A stretch of 64,000 nucleotides of DNA from Symbiodinium natans. Taxonomy: Eukaryota; Sar; Dinophyceae; Suessiales; Symbiodiniaceae. Both the position numbers and the translations under genes were made by a program. Shown here piece by piece: positions 12,220 to 26,000 of the stretch. Positions within the stretch are counted from its first letter, which is position 1. Each line of letters opens with the position of its first letter. The notes under the pieces are model-generated. The model made no database searches, was not told the DNA's origin, and saw only the letters and a program-made list of their open reading frames with translations. The stretch spans positions 681,440 to 745,439 of the forward strand of contig CAJNDS010000391.1 of NCBI GenBank assembly GCA_905221605.1. The letters run 5' to 3'.

Positions 12220-13818
12220 ACGAGCAGGCTTCGACAAAACCGCCCCCCCCCCCCCCCCCCCCCCCCCACTTGGTGCCCCAGCCTCTCTTACCCTGCTCGT
12301 TGGAACCCCTTTAGTGTCGACACAACACTGTTAATTAGGGGACTTCATTCCATACTTCCCTACAACGATGAATCTGTATGGTTTGTAGCCTTCTTTGGCC
12401 CTGTGTACCTAGACCTAGGCCACATGGGTAGGGTGTAGGCCTGGGGATGTCAACGGGGAACCCCGTTTTGCGAAACCCTCCATATTCCCTTTCTGGGGGC
12501 GTAGCACTTATGGCAAGCATGTCCAGAACTCCGCTACGCCCCCGAAGCACCCCAGGTTTAGGTCTTCAGGGCAAGAAAAACCTGTCGTGGAGCGATGGTG
12601 CAGTCGCATCTCTGGCAGATGCATAGCGCGGGTTCAAAAAAGGGCAGGAAAAAACCTAAACCCTAAAACGCGCAAATCGAGAAGTGTACCAAGAAAAACC
12701 CACAAACCCCAAACCTCGTTGCAAAAGGGCAAACTTTTTTTTTCAGTTCTGCCGGCGGACCCAGGCTATGGAGGGAGCATCTGATGAACAGCAGCCCCAC
12801 GAACACCTTCAGGCCCGGCTGTCTGCAAAAGACAGGTCGGAACCCAGGTGCGCCCTAAACCCTAGGGTTTAGGGTTTAGGGTTTAGGGTTTGGGGTTTAG
12901 GGGTTAGGGTTTAGGGTTTAGGGTTTAGGGCTGATTGATGAATAGAGCTCCGGGTCCATAAAAAAGGGTTTAGGGTTTGGGGCTTATGGCTTAGGTTTTA
13001 TCAAGGGACGAGAGGAGGGACCCTATAAGGGACCTTAGGGGGAATGGAGGGGCTACTTAGGTATGTAGGGACTATATGAGGCATATGTAGGGTTGATCTA
13101 CGGGAATATGAGTAAGGGTCCCTTCTACTTCGGGATACTTGGGAAGCATGTTTAATTTTTGGCTATACTAGAAATCCTACAAAACCGCTAGAATCATAAT
13201 TTTGCTAAGGTTCCAAGTTCAGTGTAGTCTAGGGTTTAGGGTTTAGGGTTTAGGGTTTAGGGTTTAGGGTTTAGGGTTTAGGGTTCTAGGAGTCCCTGCG
13301 CCGGTTCATCCGGATTTGACTCTGCTGCTGCTTTTTGCCTTCGCCTCGGGTTGACAGGTTTGGGTTGACGGTGCAGCGTGCAGGGTTTAGGGTTTAGGGT
13401 TTAGGGTTTAGGGTTTAGGGTTTAGGGTTTAGGGTTTAGGGCGCGCTGAGCTGAGAAGGGTTTGGACATATGAACCCCTTGCCATTGAAGCCTGCGAGGC
13501 AACGAATCGAAACTGCAAATAGTGCATGTCGGATCAGATCACCCTATCACCCCTTAAGCCTTATAAACCCTTCTTAGGGTTTCGTGTTTTAAGCCTGGCC
13601 TTATTGAAGATCCACCCATCGCTAGGCCTCGCTCGTGTTTTCGAAGGTTTATGTCGGAGGTGCCTGTTGACAGAAGGGCAAACGAGCAGAAGCCCTCACC
13701 GCAAGATCTACTGCTTAGGGCCTAGACATTGGAGTTTAAGCCAGCCTCAGAACCCTAGCACCTCATCCCCCCCACTCCCTCCCAAGCAAGCCTAACCCAA
13801 ACGCCTTGCAACTGACAG

Positions 13819-13892
13819 GGCGCAGTTGCAACCGTCTGGCAGCATGGACATTGAGGACACGGTCCGCAAACTGAATATCGACATCTGGGATG
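13819..13892 (+). CDS. Candidate exon, protein unknown
   Basis: After acceptor ...CTGACAG the frame encodes AQLQPSGSMDIEDTVRKLN followed by IDIWDG, and a GT donor (GTGTCG) follows. Composition resembles real coding sequence and differs from the surrounding repeats. Family not recognised. May belong to the same gene as the exons at 7880-9683. Confidence 0.4.
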
Positions 13893-14349
13893 GTGTCGAC
13901 GCGTCCTGTCTGTGCTCTTAGCTTGTGGCTCTTGCGCCGCCCGAAACCCTAAACCCAAACCCCGCATCCTTAATTCCAAAACCTCAAGCTGTTTGAGGTT
14001 CATCTGACTCGTTGGAGGGGTTATCAGTTCCATCATGGAATTCGGCACCCAAACGCTCCGGAAGGGGGCTGAGGATGATGGATGTGTTGTGGAGGATAGG
14101 GTTCAAGGCTTAGGCTCGGGATGAAAGTGTAGGGTTTAGAGTTTAGGGTTTAGGGCTTTGAGATGAGAGCCCCAAATAATCCAAAAGCACCACGGTTTGG
14201 GTCTTAAGCTTCGTTCCGCCCTCTCCGGAATTCTGAGTTTGATACTATACCTGATAGACGGCCTCGCGCATGTAACCCCTTTAAACATAAACCAACCCAA
14301 ACCGCCGTCGCTTGAGCGCCCCAAACCCTAGAAGCCCTTAACCCTCCAG

Positions 14350-14391
14350 GTTCTCGAGCTTGAGATGTCCTGCAACGAGCCGATGTTTCAG
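14350..14391 (+). CDS. Candidate 14-codon exon, protein unknown
   Basis: Forty-two nucleotides between acceptor CCTCCAG and donor GCACAT encode VLELEMSCNEPMFQ, phase 0 at both ends. This matches the AG|G acceptor and GC donor style seen in the well-resolved cysM gene of this window. Function unknown. Confidence 0.4.
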
Positions 14392-14394
14392 GCA

Positions 14395-15754
14395 CATGGC
14401 AAGAAGTCACTATGCCTTTTATGATATAGGGTTTACGGTTTACGGTTTAGGGTTCAGGGTTAGGGTATAGGGTATAGGGTTTAGGGTTTAGGGTTCAGGG
14501 TGTAGGGTTTAGGGTTTAGGGTACCCTTCAACCTTCATGGCCATTATACATTATCGGCCACATGAATTGAAATGATCAGCCTTTTGTCTGTACGGAACTC
14601 TCTAAACCCTGGGGCAGGTGGCAAACTAAAACTCCAAGGGCTGTACCCACCACACCCCTCATTTCTTGAGTGCCCTCCATTCGGATCCCTGGTAGGTATT
14701 CTTCGCAATCTGGCAGCAGTACCACATGGGACACTTTGTCAAGGCTGGCACGTGTGCGGGTAGGAACAGGGACCCTCAGCGATGCTCTTCTTCTTTTGTT
14801 GCATTTCGGGGCCAGCCATTACTTGAGAGGAAGGCGTATAGTTGCACAGCGGCTTCTCAACAGCAAAGGCCTAGGCCGGCGAACAACCTGATGTTTCCAC
14901 CAGCTGCCCTTTTTTTGTAGCCGTTTTTGCTTAAGCTACCCTTGTTGCAAAGCAAGTTGAAAAGCCCATCAGCATTTCGTTGCTCGAGACACTTTGTGGG
15001 GGTCCCCGACGTCAAGGGTGTCAGCCAACACACAATGAATCATCCAGCGAGAAATGCATCAGCCGAGACTGTTGAGGAGAGGATTCCCCACGATCAGACA
15101 AGCGTGGAAAAGCGCGAGTTCCTCGGTAACCCGACGAGTAGCGGCGCTTGAGTCCGTGAAGCGAAATGTCTTTGAGACCACTATAAGATTGAGGCCGCAC
15201 ACCTCTTCCGCAAATTCAGGTTGGGATGTCAAGCGATCTGCCATCCACTTGCTCTCCTAGTCAAGCCCACGATTGGGCCAGGATACTGTGCAGAGCCTGA
15301 GCCGATTGCTCTTTTGCCCTGATCCTGTGGCACGGGTGATGACTGCCTGCGGGTTGAAGAGTTTTTTGGGGAGGGCAGGTGGGGGGGGGGAGGGGTGGGG
15401 TGGGAGACGTCTGGGGTGTTGAAGCTGCCGTGAATCGTTTGGGGCGACTGCTGGAGCTCCTCAAACTGAGGGGCAGACGAATCAAAGCCTCCAGGAACAG
15501 AGGGTGCCATAGCTGGGCTACGGAGATGCCAACTGATGCGGGGATGGTGTTGTGATCCCAGGGTCCGAGGAGATTGGCGGTCGTGATGAGAGATACACAG
15601 TCACCAGTAATTTCCTTGCAGCATCCAGGTAGTTTAGCTCTGTCTCATTGTTGAAGCCCCGGCAAATTCTGTTTGCTGCTTGCGGCCCTAAACCCTAGAT
15701 CCTAGACCCCAAACCCTAAACCCCAAAGCATAAACCCTAAACCCCAAACCCAAA
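14395..15754. other. Mixed interval: heptamer array, then unique sequence
   Basis: A degenerate heptamer array at 14427-14522 is followed by about 1.1 kb of unique sequence. Overlapping open frames in 14927-15260 are in different frames and show no clear family signal. A GT-rich run occurs at 15370-15420. I cannot support an exon here, though 15090-15215 is compositionally coding-like. Confidence 0.4.
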
Positions 15755-15808
15755 GAGGCGAAGAAGGTCAAGGTGCAGGAGTACATCAAGGCCGTGGATG
15801 CCAGAGCT
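15755..15808 (+). CDS. Candidate exon encoding a basic helical segment
   Basis: After acceptor ...CCCAAAG the frame encodes AKKVKVQEYIKAVDAR. It either ends at a GC donor (GCTGCA) or runs on two codons to a GT donor. Otherwise it continues into an in-frame TGA at about 15815, so this could also be a terminal exon. Flanked on both sides by telomere-like arrays. Not recognised. Confidence 0.4.
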
Positions 15809-17089
15809 GCAGTTTGAATGGTTTTGGGTTTGGGTTTTTTAGGGGTTGAGGGTTTAGGGGTTGAGGGTTTAGGGGTTTAGGGGTTTAGGGGTTTAGGGGT
15901 TTAGGGTTTAGGGTTTAGGGTTTAGGGGCTGGCTGCAAGAGACCGAGGGGTTTAGGGTTTAGGGTTTAGGGATTTTGGGCTGCAAGGGTGTCAGGGAAAG
16001 GCCCCTTGGCAGTTTGAGTGCAGGTTGTGGGGAGTCAGGAGGTAATGCAGAGAATGGCAGAAGAGACATCATGAGCTAGCGTCGAAGGCCTTTTCGGGTT
16101 TGGGGTTTTAGGGTTATATAGGGCTAGGTTTCAAGGGTTTTTTAGGGTTTAGGGGTTTGAGGGGACTCCGGACAGGCTTCAGAGGTCCGTGTTAAAAAAA
16201 GGGTTTAGAGGTTAGGGGATAGGCGGGCGTCTGGCAGTCAGCAAGTCCAGCTTCAAAAAGAGTTTCGGGGTTCGGGGCCTTCTCACGACTTTCCAAACGA
16301 GTCGGGCATCCAAGGACAACGGCTATGTCAGGGCGCAGCCTGGCAGTGAATTTAGGGTTGATGGGTTCAGGGTTGAGGGCTCAAAAAGGGTTTAGGGGTT
16401 TAGGGTTTGGGGTTGGGTTTTAGGGTTTAGGGTTTAGGGTTTCTCTCAGCCTGAACCTGCCGACTGCCACCTTCAGTTCAGAGAGTTCTCTGAAAAGAAG
16501 CAGGGCGTACAGGGCTGAATTCGGGTCTTGGTAGGTTGAGAGGGTTTAGGGTTTATGGTTTGGGCTTCATCGGGTTTGATAGGTTCACAGGGTTGATAGG
16601 GTAGATAGGGTTTACAATAGGGCTCTTTGGGTTGCACAAGTGTTCCTTCGCCATGCGCGAAATTGTGCGGACTGTGTGGGCTCAACATGTGACGGATGGC
16701 CGTCTTGGTGTGTCCTTCGGAAACGGCCCCATTTTGACATCCTGAAACTGCCTTCCTTTATCACCAAGGTCTACAATACTAATCTACACGGTCTGCTCTG
16801 TAAATTGCCGTCCCTTTCTGGTCACCCAGAAGAATATCAAAAGGGGGCCGTCGTTTGAACCCCCAAGAGGGACGACCGTGTACCAACTCGCAGCGCCTAC
16901 ATCCCCAGAGCAGCGTGAGCAGTCATCTGAAAGTATCTCGCGACAACCGGGAGCTAACCAGGGTTTAGGGTTTAGGGTTTAGGGTTTTAGGGTTTAGGGT
17001 TTAGGGTTTAGGGTTTAGGGTTTAGATAGGGAAAGAGACAGAGAGGGAGCGAGAGCCTGCAAGTGCAGTCCAGCCTTCAGCTTACCGAG

Positions 17090-20000
17090 GAATCCATACC
17101 ACAACAGTACCCATGCTGCCGAGGCACTTTCACCTGCCATGTCTGTTGGGTTTGGTGGGTGTGTTTGGGAAGTTGTGTTGCTGACGATCTGCTTGGACAG
17201 TGCGAATGTGTTGTAACAAAGGGCGAATAAGTTTGCCCACCAGGCAACCGAGTATCGGTTAGTTCTGCATTTTGTTGTGGTTGAAAGTGGGTTCTGGTGT
17301 TGGGCTAGGAACCCTTTTGCAATAGACTGCGCACGGGACGAATGGGCGAGTGCATGTTCTGTCACGCCAGGCAATGCCGAAAACAAAGCACGCTATTGGT
17401 TGCTGAATTTAGGTCCACACTTCACAACACTTGTTGGTGATTTTGGGGCAGTTTTGGGTCCCTACGATCTTTAGGTTCTTAGAGTGTCTGGTACCAAGAG
17501 AGAACTTCTTTTGAGCAGTATCCCACGTGAGATGAGGGGGCTGAAGTTCAGAGTTCAGGCCCTGAATCCTTTAAAATGCCGGAAATCTAGAAGAATTCAA
17601 CATTGACAGGAGAATACAAGGACTTTACTATACCCCTTAATCTCTTTTTAAGGGTGTGCCCTCCAAGGGGTATGTTGAATAAATCTTACTTGGAGGTTCA
17701 TGATACTTGCTAGCCAAGTATAACAGTACTTGTAACTGTACAAGCACTTATAACCATACTAGGCCACTTATTCGGGGCTGGCAAGTGGGTTATAAGTACA
17801 GTTTTAGTTGGTTTATGTGTACCATGAACCTCCAAGTAGAGGGCTAAACCCTAAACCCTAAACCCTAAACCCTAAACCCCGAAGGTGGCCTTGATGACCT
17901 TTCAAATGTGGTCGTACTTATCACAGGGCCGCCCGGCGCAAGAACCCTGACGGGGTGAAAGTGAGTCTTGGGTTTGGGGTTTAGGGTTTAGGGTTTAGGG
18001 ATTTGGCATTCCAAGAGGGGTGTTAGGGATTTAGGGTTCAGGGTTTCAGGGAAACCCTTAACCCTTAGACCGCGCAGGGTTTGAGGGTTTTGTAGGATTG
18101 GGGTGTAATTAGGGCTCCGGGCTTAGGGTTCAGCTGTAAGGGTTTTTACAAGATTCCCATTCCCGACGAAGTCGTGACTCGCGGAATTGCTTGCGGTTTA
18201 GGGTTTAGGGTTTAGGGTTTAGGGTTTAGAGTTTAGGGTTTAGGGTTTAGGGTTTCGAGGCGGGCGAAGTCTCTTGGACAAAGGGTTTAGGGTTTATTTG
18301 GGAGCTCTGACATGGCCCTTGTCTGGAGCCCAGGTTGCAGAGCTTTGGGACCACAAAGAAAAAGTATGCTTGTTTACCCTTCGCCCTAAACTCCGAATTA
18401 CAAACCGCACAGGCTAGTCATGTGGGTGGTTGTCAACATTCTCATCCCTTTGGGGGTACCCTAAATCTTAGGCGCCGTATTATAGTAGGGATCCAAAACG
18501 GGACCGTGATTTTGACAACCACCCATGTGTTGTCTTTTGCCGTTCTTGGCCGACTTGCGAGGAGGACCGGCTTGTTCAAAACTACGTATTTCTGAAACCC
18601 TAAACCTTAAACCCTAAACCCTAAGCACTAAGCCCGTGCGACCCTTTGACGAGCAGACTTAACAAGCTACCTCACGCTTAGAGGGGTCGATCCCGTGTAG
18701 CTCCGTTCAACCAAGGTGCTTCTTTTTTCTGTTGGAAATTGATAAGCTTCGGGGATGTTCGGGGCTCGGAGCTTCTAGGGGGTCTGAAAGGGTGCCCGTG
18801 GGTCTGTTTCTACAAAGAATTGCGCACTTCAAGCAGCAAGCTGTCTGCGAACATGGTGCTGCCATGTGCTTATAATGATCCCTCGATTGCCCCTATCAGG
18901 AGGAAGATTTTGCATTTGTCTAGCTCAAAAAAGGCTGGCTAAAACCTCAGCTGCCTTGCATCGGCTCACCCCCAGGCTCCTTCAAGGGCTACTTCGAGCA
19001 GGCTCGAAGCAGCTTCGGTGATGGGGAAGTTGAGGGTTTAGGGTTTAGGGTTTAGCGTTTAGGGTGCTGCAAGTCACTTTTACTCAGGAGGGATCGCCTG
19101 CTAGGCGAGTCGCATGTCAGGGAGCTCCAGGTGGAAGAATCTGTTCGAAAAAAACCGGGTGTGCGACGGAGCTGCAGCGTGACACGCCGCAAGGTCGATC
19201 TTCTGGTTGTGTTGGTTGCGGCGGCGATTCACGACATCGGCCATCCTGCGACCAACAACGTCTGTTGGCGGCAGCGATTCCCTAAGCCCTAAGCCCTAAA
19301 CCCTGAACCCTAAACCCTAAAGCCTATACCCTAAACTTGCTTGTGGAATACCTGAGAGGGCGGCGGAGCATGCGAGCCTTCAGCTTCAGTTTCAAGGCGT
19401 TTCTCCTTCAGATCCTCACATCTTCCGAAGAACATATTATCCTAGCTCACCACTAGGTTTCCACTAGCCCGTGGGGGGGGCGGGGGGTCGTCAGTTCTCT
19501 TGCTTGCTACGCTCGCAAGCTAGCCATACTTGAAGTTCTTGGGGTGTAGGCTCCATGTTGATTTGTGGTCTTGCGACCTTGGATAAGAAGACGTTGGAGC
19601 TAGCTCCAGATGCCCTGATGCTGCCGAATGAAGTCTGCACCCGAACTTAGACTGAAGGGTTTAGGGTTTAAATCCACCAGGCGCGTCTCTTCTAAGTTAT
19701 GGTCCCTCGTTTGGGTGCCCCAAATGTGAGGTTCCGTATCAGAATAGGAATAGGAACTTCCAAAGGTGGCGTAACTAGAGCTCACATGCAGAACAAAAGT
19801 GGGCGTTGTGAAGCTGAGGACTTCCTCATCAAGACCAAGAGCCCTCTCGCACTTGGGGCTGTGAAGTAGAACAACATCTTTGGGGATGTTCCCCCTTCTA
19901 CTAACAGTCCTGAATACGGATTATATAGGGGTACTCGAAACTCCAGTAAGGACCGGAAGGAAAAAGGGGGAACATCCCAAAATATCTTGGTTGTGAAAAA

Positions 20001-23000
20001 ATAGAATCTTCCAAACAAGATCCCCAAGAAGAGACTCCTAGGTTTTGGGAAGCCCAGGTAAGGGGTTTGGGGTTTAGGGTTTAGGGTTTAGGGTTTAGGG
20101 TTTAGGGTTTAGGGTGGGGGTCTCGGGTTGTTTGGCCAAAGGGAGCTCGTGTTGTCAATAGGATGCACTGATGTGTGGGCCAGCGTCCCCTGTGCGCTGC
20201 AAACCCTACCGCCTGCAACTCCAATCACTCATAATAATGCCTGCCAACAACTCAAATTTCGGGTATGTATAGGGTCATTGTTGTTTTTATTTTTTTTGGG
20301 GGGGGGTTCTACTTTCAAGGTCTACCCAAAAGGCAAAGTTTCCGAGTCACAGGGAAAGGGGAGTCGGTGCCTAGCGAATCTTGCGGCTTGCGGAGCCTTA
20401 AGAGCTTACTGCTAGGGAGGGGATGCTGGGGTGCTCGGGATCGTCAGGTTACCTCCTGTACTTTCCTCCCAACCCTTCACTCCTAGACAACTTAACAAAC
20501 ACCCTCTCCATTACATCAGGACTTCACCCTAAACTCTATAAAGCCTATTTTTGTTGACTGAGAAGCCCCACTTTCTATAAACCCTAAGTTAGAACAAATG
20601 AAGTTGGCCCTTTCAAGACGCCAGGCCTTGCGCTATCACGACACATCGATACTGGAGAACTTTCATCTGGCCACGGCCTTTGAGCTGATGCGATCCAGGC
20701 CAGCGTCCCTAAACCCTAAAACCCTACACCCTAAACCCTAAATAAACCCTAAACCCAGAAACCCTGGCCCTAAACCCTAAACCCTGGATTTATTTGGGCG
20801 GTCGGGCTTAGGGGTTATAGGGGTCTATAAAATTTTAGGGTATGGAAAGCATCCCTGGATGTATTTGGGTGTCGGGCTGAGGTTTTGTGTGGATGGCTCA
20901 GGGTTTTCAAGGTTTTTAGGTTTGTTTTTATTTATATTTTTTTTGCGGGGGGGTGGGGGGGTGGGGGGGGTGGTTGGGCTTATTGGGTGGCGGGCTGGCC
21001 GGCAGTGTTTGGCTAGGATTTATGTAGTTCGGCTTGGTGTTTCTGACTCGCCAAAGGTAGGCACCAGGGCTTAAGCAACCAGGAAGTTGAGAGACAAGGC
21101 CTCCGGTCCTATATTCCTCCACCCTCAATATCCCCGAGCCAAAACAAGCCTTCAACGTACATGCGTTGCACTGGATTGTGGGCTTTAAAATGTGGAGGGG
21201 TAAAGGGTCAGTGAATCTGCAAACGACCAGGCCCAAAAAGAAGCACGTGCTGGAACTGATGACTCGATAAACTGGCTGGCACATTTTGCCCTGGACCCTG
21301 CACTCAATACTCTGAGCGCTCAAGCTCTAAACTTCCTAAGTCCCAAAGAAACCCTTCACCGGAGATGCTTTGCCTCAAAAGGCAAGCCCCTGAAATGCCC
21401 TAAAAGAAGTTTTCAAGCTAAAGCCACTCAAAAACCCTAAACCGTAAACCATCGTAAACCCTAAACACTAAACCCTAAACTCTAAACCCTAAACCCTAAA
21501 CCCCAAACCCTAGCCACTCGTATTTTGCGCCAGGGAGGTGTCGGTACTGGAGCACAACCTGCCCAGTCCACCAGTGACCTCGCTGAGACGGCGTGTCGTT
21601 GATATCGTCCTTGCGCTGCCCAGCTTAAAAGAGACTGAGGGCTTGCATATCTCTGTAGGGTTGGGGTTTAGGGTTCGGGTGATGTATATTATGCATTTAC
21701 GTACATATAGATATAATGTAGATGTATACATCCTTGTCTGTTTCTTGGTTTGTATTTGTACATCTACATATGTATATATACATATATAAGATAGAGCTAC
21801 AACGAAGTTCCCCTCCTCTTCCCCCCCCTAGCCATTTTAAAACTCGCAGGCCCCTGAAACAAACAGATCTATATCTCGTTATGCCTACATCCTAAACATA
21901 TAACCCACCACAAGGCCCCATGTCTTCAAGTACATCGACATACCAGAAGCCCCAAAGCAAATGGAGTGTTTGGTACCCTAAGCTCTCAGGGAACTTTCGC
22001 GACACCCTAAACTACGGAGTTCGCTCTGGTACCCCAGATTCTATAAGTTTGCCATCATGGAAAACACAAAAGCATCTCTGCCCTCTCGGCTTGAGGAACG
22101 AGCTTGGGCGCAGGTGTGGGTCCGCAGGATCGGGTCCAGCGTCGCAGGAACATGGGTTTCGAACCCTGCCCAACATCTTAGTCTTACACTCTTATATATA
22201 GAGGCGGTGGTTAAACGGGCCCATCATATAGGACCTCCTAGAACCCAGGGTAGAACTTATTCCTTTTTTGGGGGTTCAGGTTCCCTTATAAGCGCCTTGA
22301 AACCAAAAGGGTACCCTGTTTCTTCCTGGGTTACTCTTGGGTCTAGCCTCCACACCCTCCCACATCTTCTGGGCAACGCCGAGGACTGACATGGCGAGAC
22401 ATAAGGAGCAAGTGGACGACTCCTGGCTAACCCCCTGGGGGAGTCCGGGTTTTAGGGTTTAGGGTTTTGCGTTCAGGGTCTTTCTAGATCCTTAGTTGTC
22501 CTGCTTGGTGAAACCACTTGTGCTTGGCCCCGCGCGCCCGTACCAGTCTTTAATTTCGGGACTTAGGTATCTTCTATCACTCTATATAAACCCTCTAAGG
22601 GCTTACAGCCGGGGAGCCTGATTTCTCAAAATCCGTGTAACCCTAAACCCTAAACCCTAAACCCCACTTCATTTCTTCGAGTTCCTCTGTTAACCACCCT
22701 GGGCCCTCCTAGCTTCCAATTGCCACAAAACACATTCGGCGTAGATTCGGTAGGCACGCTGAGCCACACCTTGTGGGATGGCATGTGCGAAGTGTAGTTG
22801 GTTTAGGGTTTAGGGTTTAGGATTTAGGATTTAGGGTTTAGGGTTTAGGGTTTAGGGTTTAGGGTTTTACAGCAAAACAGGCTCCGCGCCCAAGCTTCGG
22901 GGTCTCTTGCATTTTCGGATCTTGAACTTAAAAAAAAGAAACTGCACTTGAGGCCCAGATTGGGATGTTCCCCCTTATGCTAGCAGTCCTTAATAGGGAT

Positions 23001-26000
23001 TATACCAAGGGGTGCTATATTCCTATGAAGGACCGTTAGTGCAAGGGGAAACATCCCAGGCTATTTTCCTATTAAGGCCCGTTATAGTGCAAGGGGAAAC
23101 ATCCCAAGGTCCAGAATAATGAGATGTCGCTTTTGGCAAGGGACCGGGCCATCCCCACGTGTACTATTCTGGGCTGGCTTTAGGGTTTGGGGTTTACTCT
23201 GGGCTGGCTTTAGGGTTTAAGGAAGGCGCTTTATTTTCAGGATAAAGCCGCTATTTTCAGAATGGCCGCTTTGTTTTCAGAATAAGGCCGCTTTATTGTC
23301 AGAAAGAGGCAGCTGTATTTTCAGAATAAGTCCGTTTTGTGCTTTCTCAATGCAATGAGATTCTCTGGGTGTGTGCGTGTTATATCTGAGCCGTAAATAA
23401 AGCTTTACCATAAAGCTGCTCGACCCGGAGTGCTGAACCCTAAACCCTAAACCCTAACCCTAAACCCTATATAAACCCTAAACCCTAATTAAACCCTAAA
23501 CCCTGATTAAACCCTAATCCCTAAACCCTAAACCCGCTAAGGACATGTCGCGGCTCGTCGAGAGGAACACAAATCGACAGGAAATCGACAAGCACAAGCT
23601 TGAGCAGCCACCCAAATGCAGGTTTAGGGTTTAGGGCATAGGCCTTAGGGTTTAGGGCTTAGGGGTTAGGGTTTAGGGTTTAGGTTTTAGGCGGGTTTGG
23701 GGTCTTCAGGGTTTAGGGTTTAAGGTGAAGGTTGCAGTGTCTGGCAACACCCACAGGAGTCGGGATTCAAAAAGGGTGAAGGTTGTACAAGGTCTTGAGA
23801 TTTGTGTTCCTCTCGCATTTGTATGGGTTGGAGGCCTCGAAGGTTTTCGGGTGTGGGCTTTCCACGCCTGGAGGACAGCCTCGAAAGGAAGCCCCCCCAT
23901 CGCTAAACTATCTTTCCGGGTTACTTGTCGAGCTTCGGCCTACTGAGCAAGAGTCAAACCGGGCCAGTCGTCTAACTCTGCTTTGCGAGGGTGCAACGAA
24001 GACAGGTGGCTCAAGTGGCTTAGTTAAAGGCCTTTGACACCCGCGCGGCATGCAAAGCTCATGCGGCGACAGGTCATCGGGTTTGGAGTACTGATTTTGG
24101 GTTTTAGCAGCTTGAGCTTAGTGCTGTTTTGTGCTACATTGGGTGTGGAGGGGACGTTTGCCGCGCTTTCGATCGCAAAGGTACGTGCAAACCGTTCCAT
24201 GTGCAAGACAAACCACAACAGCAAAGCGCACCTTTGAAATCCTGCTTTGCTCCTAAACGCCCAAATTGCACCCTCCCGGCAGTCTCCTACACCTGTGATC
24301 AAGGTACATCGTGCACATGGCGGACGTGGGGCATCCCTTCCGACCTGTTCCACAACATCAGGAATGGGCCCGGAGGGTGAACGAAGAGCTCCATGACACC
24401 GATGTTTGGGGGATTTCCGGGCGGGTTCTCCCAGATGTCCTCAGGGGACCCTAAGCCCTAAGCCCTAAGCCCCAGAACACTGAACCGGAAACCTTGCAAC
24501 TAAACCTCTGGGTTGGGGTAAGGGCTTGTGGTTCAGGATGGTTCTTTGGGGGCTGTACCAGAGTTTCGGACAGCAGTATTTCGGGGCTTGGGGTGAGTGA
24601 GGGCGTGGCAGCTTTCACAGGCCACTGTGAGACCCTGAGACCCAGAGGGTTAGGGTTTAGGCTTCAGGGTGGACGGACCTCGAAAGTAGACCTTGGCATC
24701 CTTACAAAGGGAGACCCTGGGAAGGCGGAGGTGCAGACTCCTGAACCCCCCGCCTTCAAGCCCCGCGAAAAGGTTGGGGGAGGGGGGGGGGGGGGAGGAT
24801 GTTGCCATCGATGGGCCATGCACATGGGCCTGTGCAGAAGAAGCAGGTGAGGTGAGGCTTAAGACATGCATGTATGTGGCATATGGTTGCTTTTTCCCGA
24901 AAATAGGGGGGGGGGGATTCGCCTTTGAGACTTCCAAGCAGCATAGAATCTCCTTGGACCTACCAAAAGGGCACGCCCGGAAACCACCAGATTTGGGCCC
25001 TAAACCCTAAACCCTAAACCCTAAACCCCGGTACAATTGTCACAGCTCAGGTTCATCGCGCAGGGCGATCGTGAAAAAGAACTCGGCCTGACGCCCATCG
25101 CTTCTCTTTTGCACATGGCCCCTTCGGTGTCATGGGTGGTGTTTAGCTCACATGCTTGCGCAACTCATGTGTGCAACCCTAAAACCCTGAACCTTAAACC
25201 CTAAGCTCACCTTAAAATGGTGGTAGAGTTCCAGGATTTGAATTTCAGCAGACGTTCATAAGAATCGGCTGGCGGGCCTCCACTAGGATCCGAGCGCACT
25301 TTTCCGAAGGTACATCCCCTTACGTGTATTGAGGGGCATAGACATAAGCCTCTCGAAGCTTAGGTACGAAGAAGTATAAGAACCCAAACTTGTGAGATTT
25401 CCGTGGGTGCCCTTTCTGGGGACTCCATACTAAGAGTTCTGAGGTTTTGGAGTACTATACTTTAATCGTTTTTTTCCAGGGTCTATTCCAAAGTGGCGGA
25501 TTGTAGTATTTGCTGGGGGGTCGGGGGGGGGTGAACAGGGCCCCCAATTTTGGGAAGCAGCTCTTTTCTGTGCGTCCTGCGCAGCACCGGATCGAAAGGA
25601 CCCCGCCCTGTGGAGCCCCTATAGCCACAGAACTCCAACATTCTAAGCCCTACCCCCAAAAAGAAAAAGTAAATGCATAGAAAAATATATAGGCTTAGGT
25701 ATATATATATATACAATATATGTTTGTATATATATATGTACATATATATATATATGTGTATATATATATATGTATATATGTATATTTATATAAACAAACA
25801 AACAAACAAACAAACAAACAAACAAACAAACAAACAAACAAAAGCATAGAGCGTACAGACGCCAGCCCTCCAAGGAGATGTTCGATCGGGACAAAGCTCC
25901 ACCCCTCTCGAAGAACCAGTTGGGATTCCTACAGTTTGCCGGGGCCTCAGAGACGCCATGAGTTTAGGGCTTAGGGCTGGGATGCTCCCCCTTACACCTA

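Larger units (their letters stand above)
9784..13818. other. Exon-poor region with telomeric arrays, a MITE and a 25-C tract
   Basis: Contains heptamer arrays at about 9943-10000, 10367-10427, 13223-13286 and 13378-13441, the nonamer array at 11150-11265, MITE-A copy 1 and a run of 25 C at 12243-12267. Open frames at 11411-11749 (minus) and 11439-11783 (plus) overlap each other and consist partly of telomere-repeat translation. A plausible but unproven exon lies near 10275-10345. Nothing else is supportable. Confidence 0.6.

Noticed and set aside
17015-17386. 123-residue minus-strand open frame
   Set aside because: Shadow over the 17090-17123 phosphodiesterase exon on the plus strand, and ends in a translated TTTAGGG array; no family resemblance.
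25483-25974. Tyr/Ile/Leu-rich and Thr-Asn-Lys repeat frames
   Set aside because: Produced by (TA)n, (TATG)n and (AAAC)n microsatellites.
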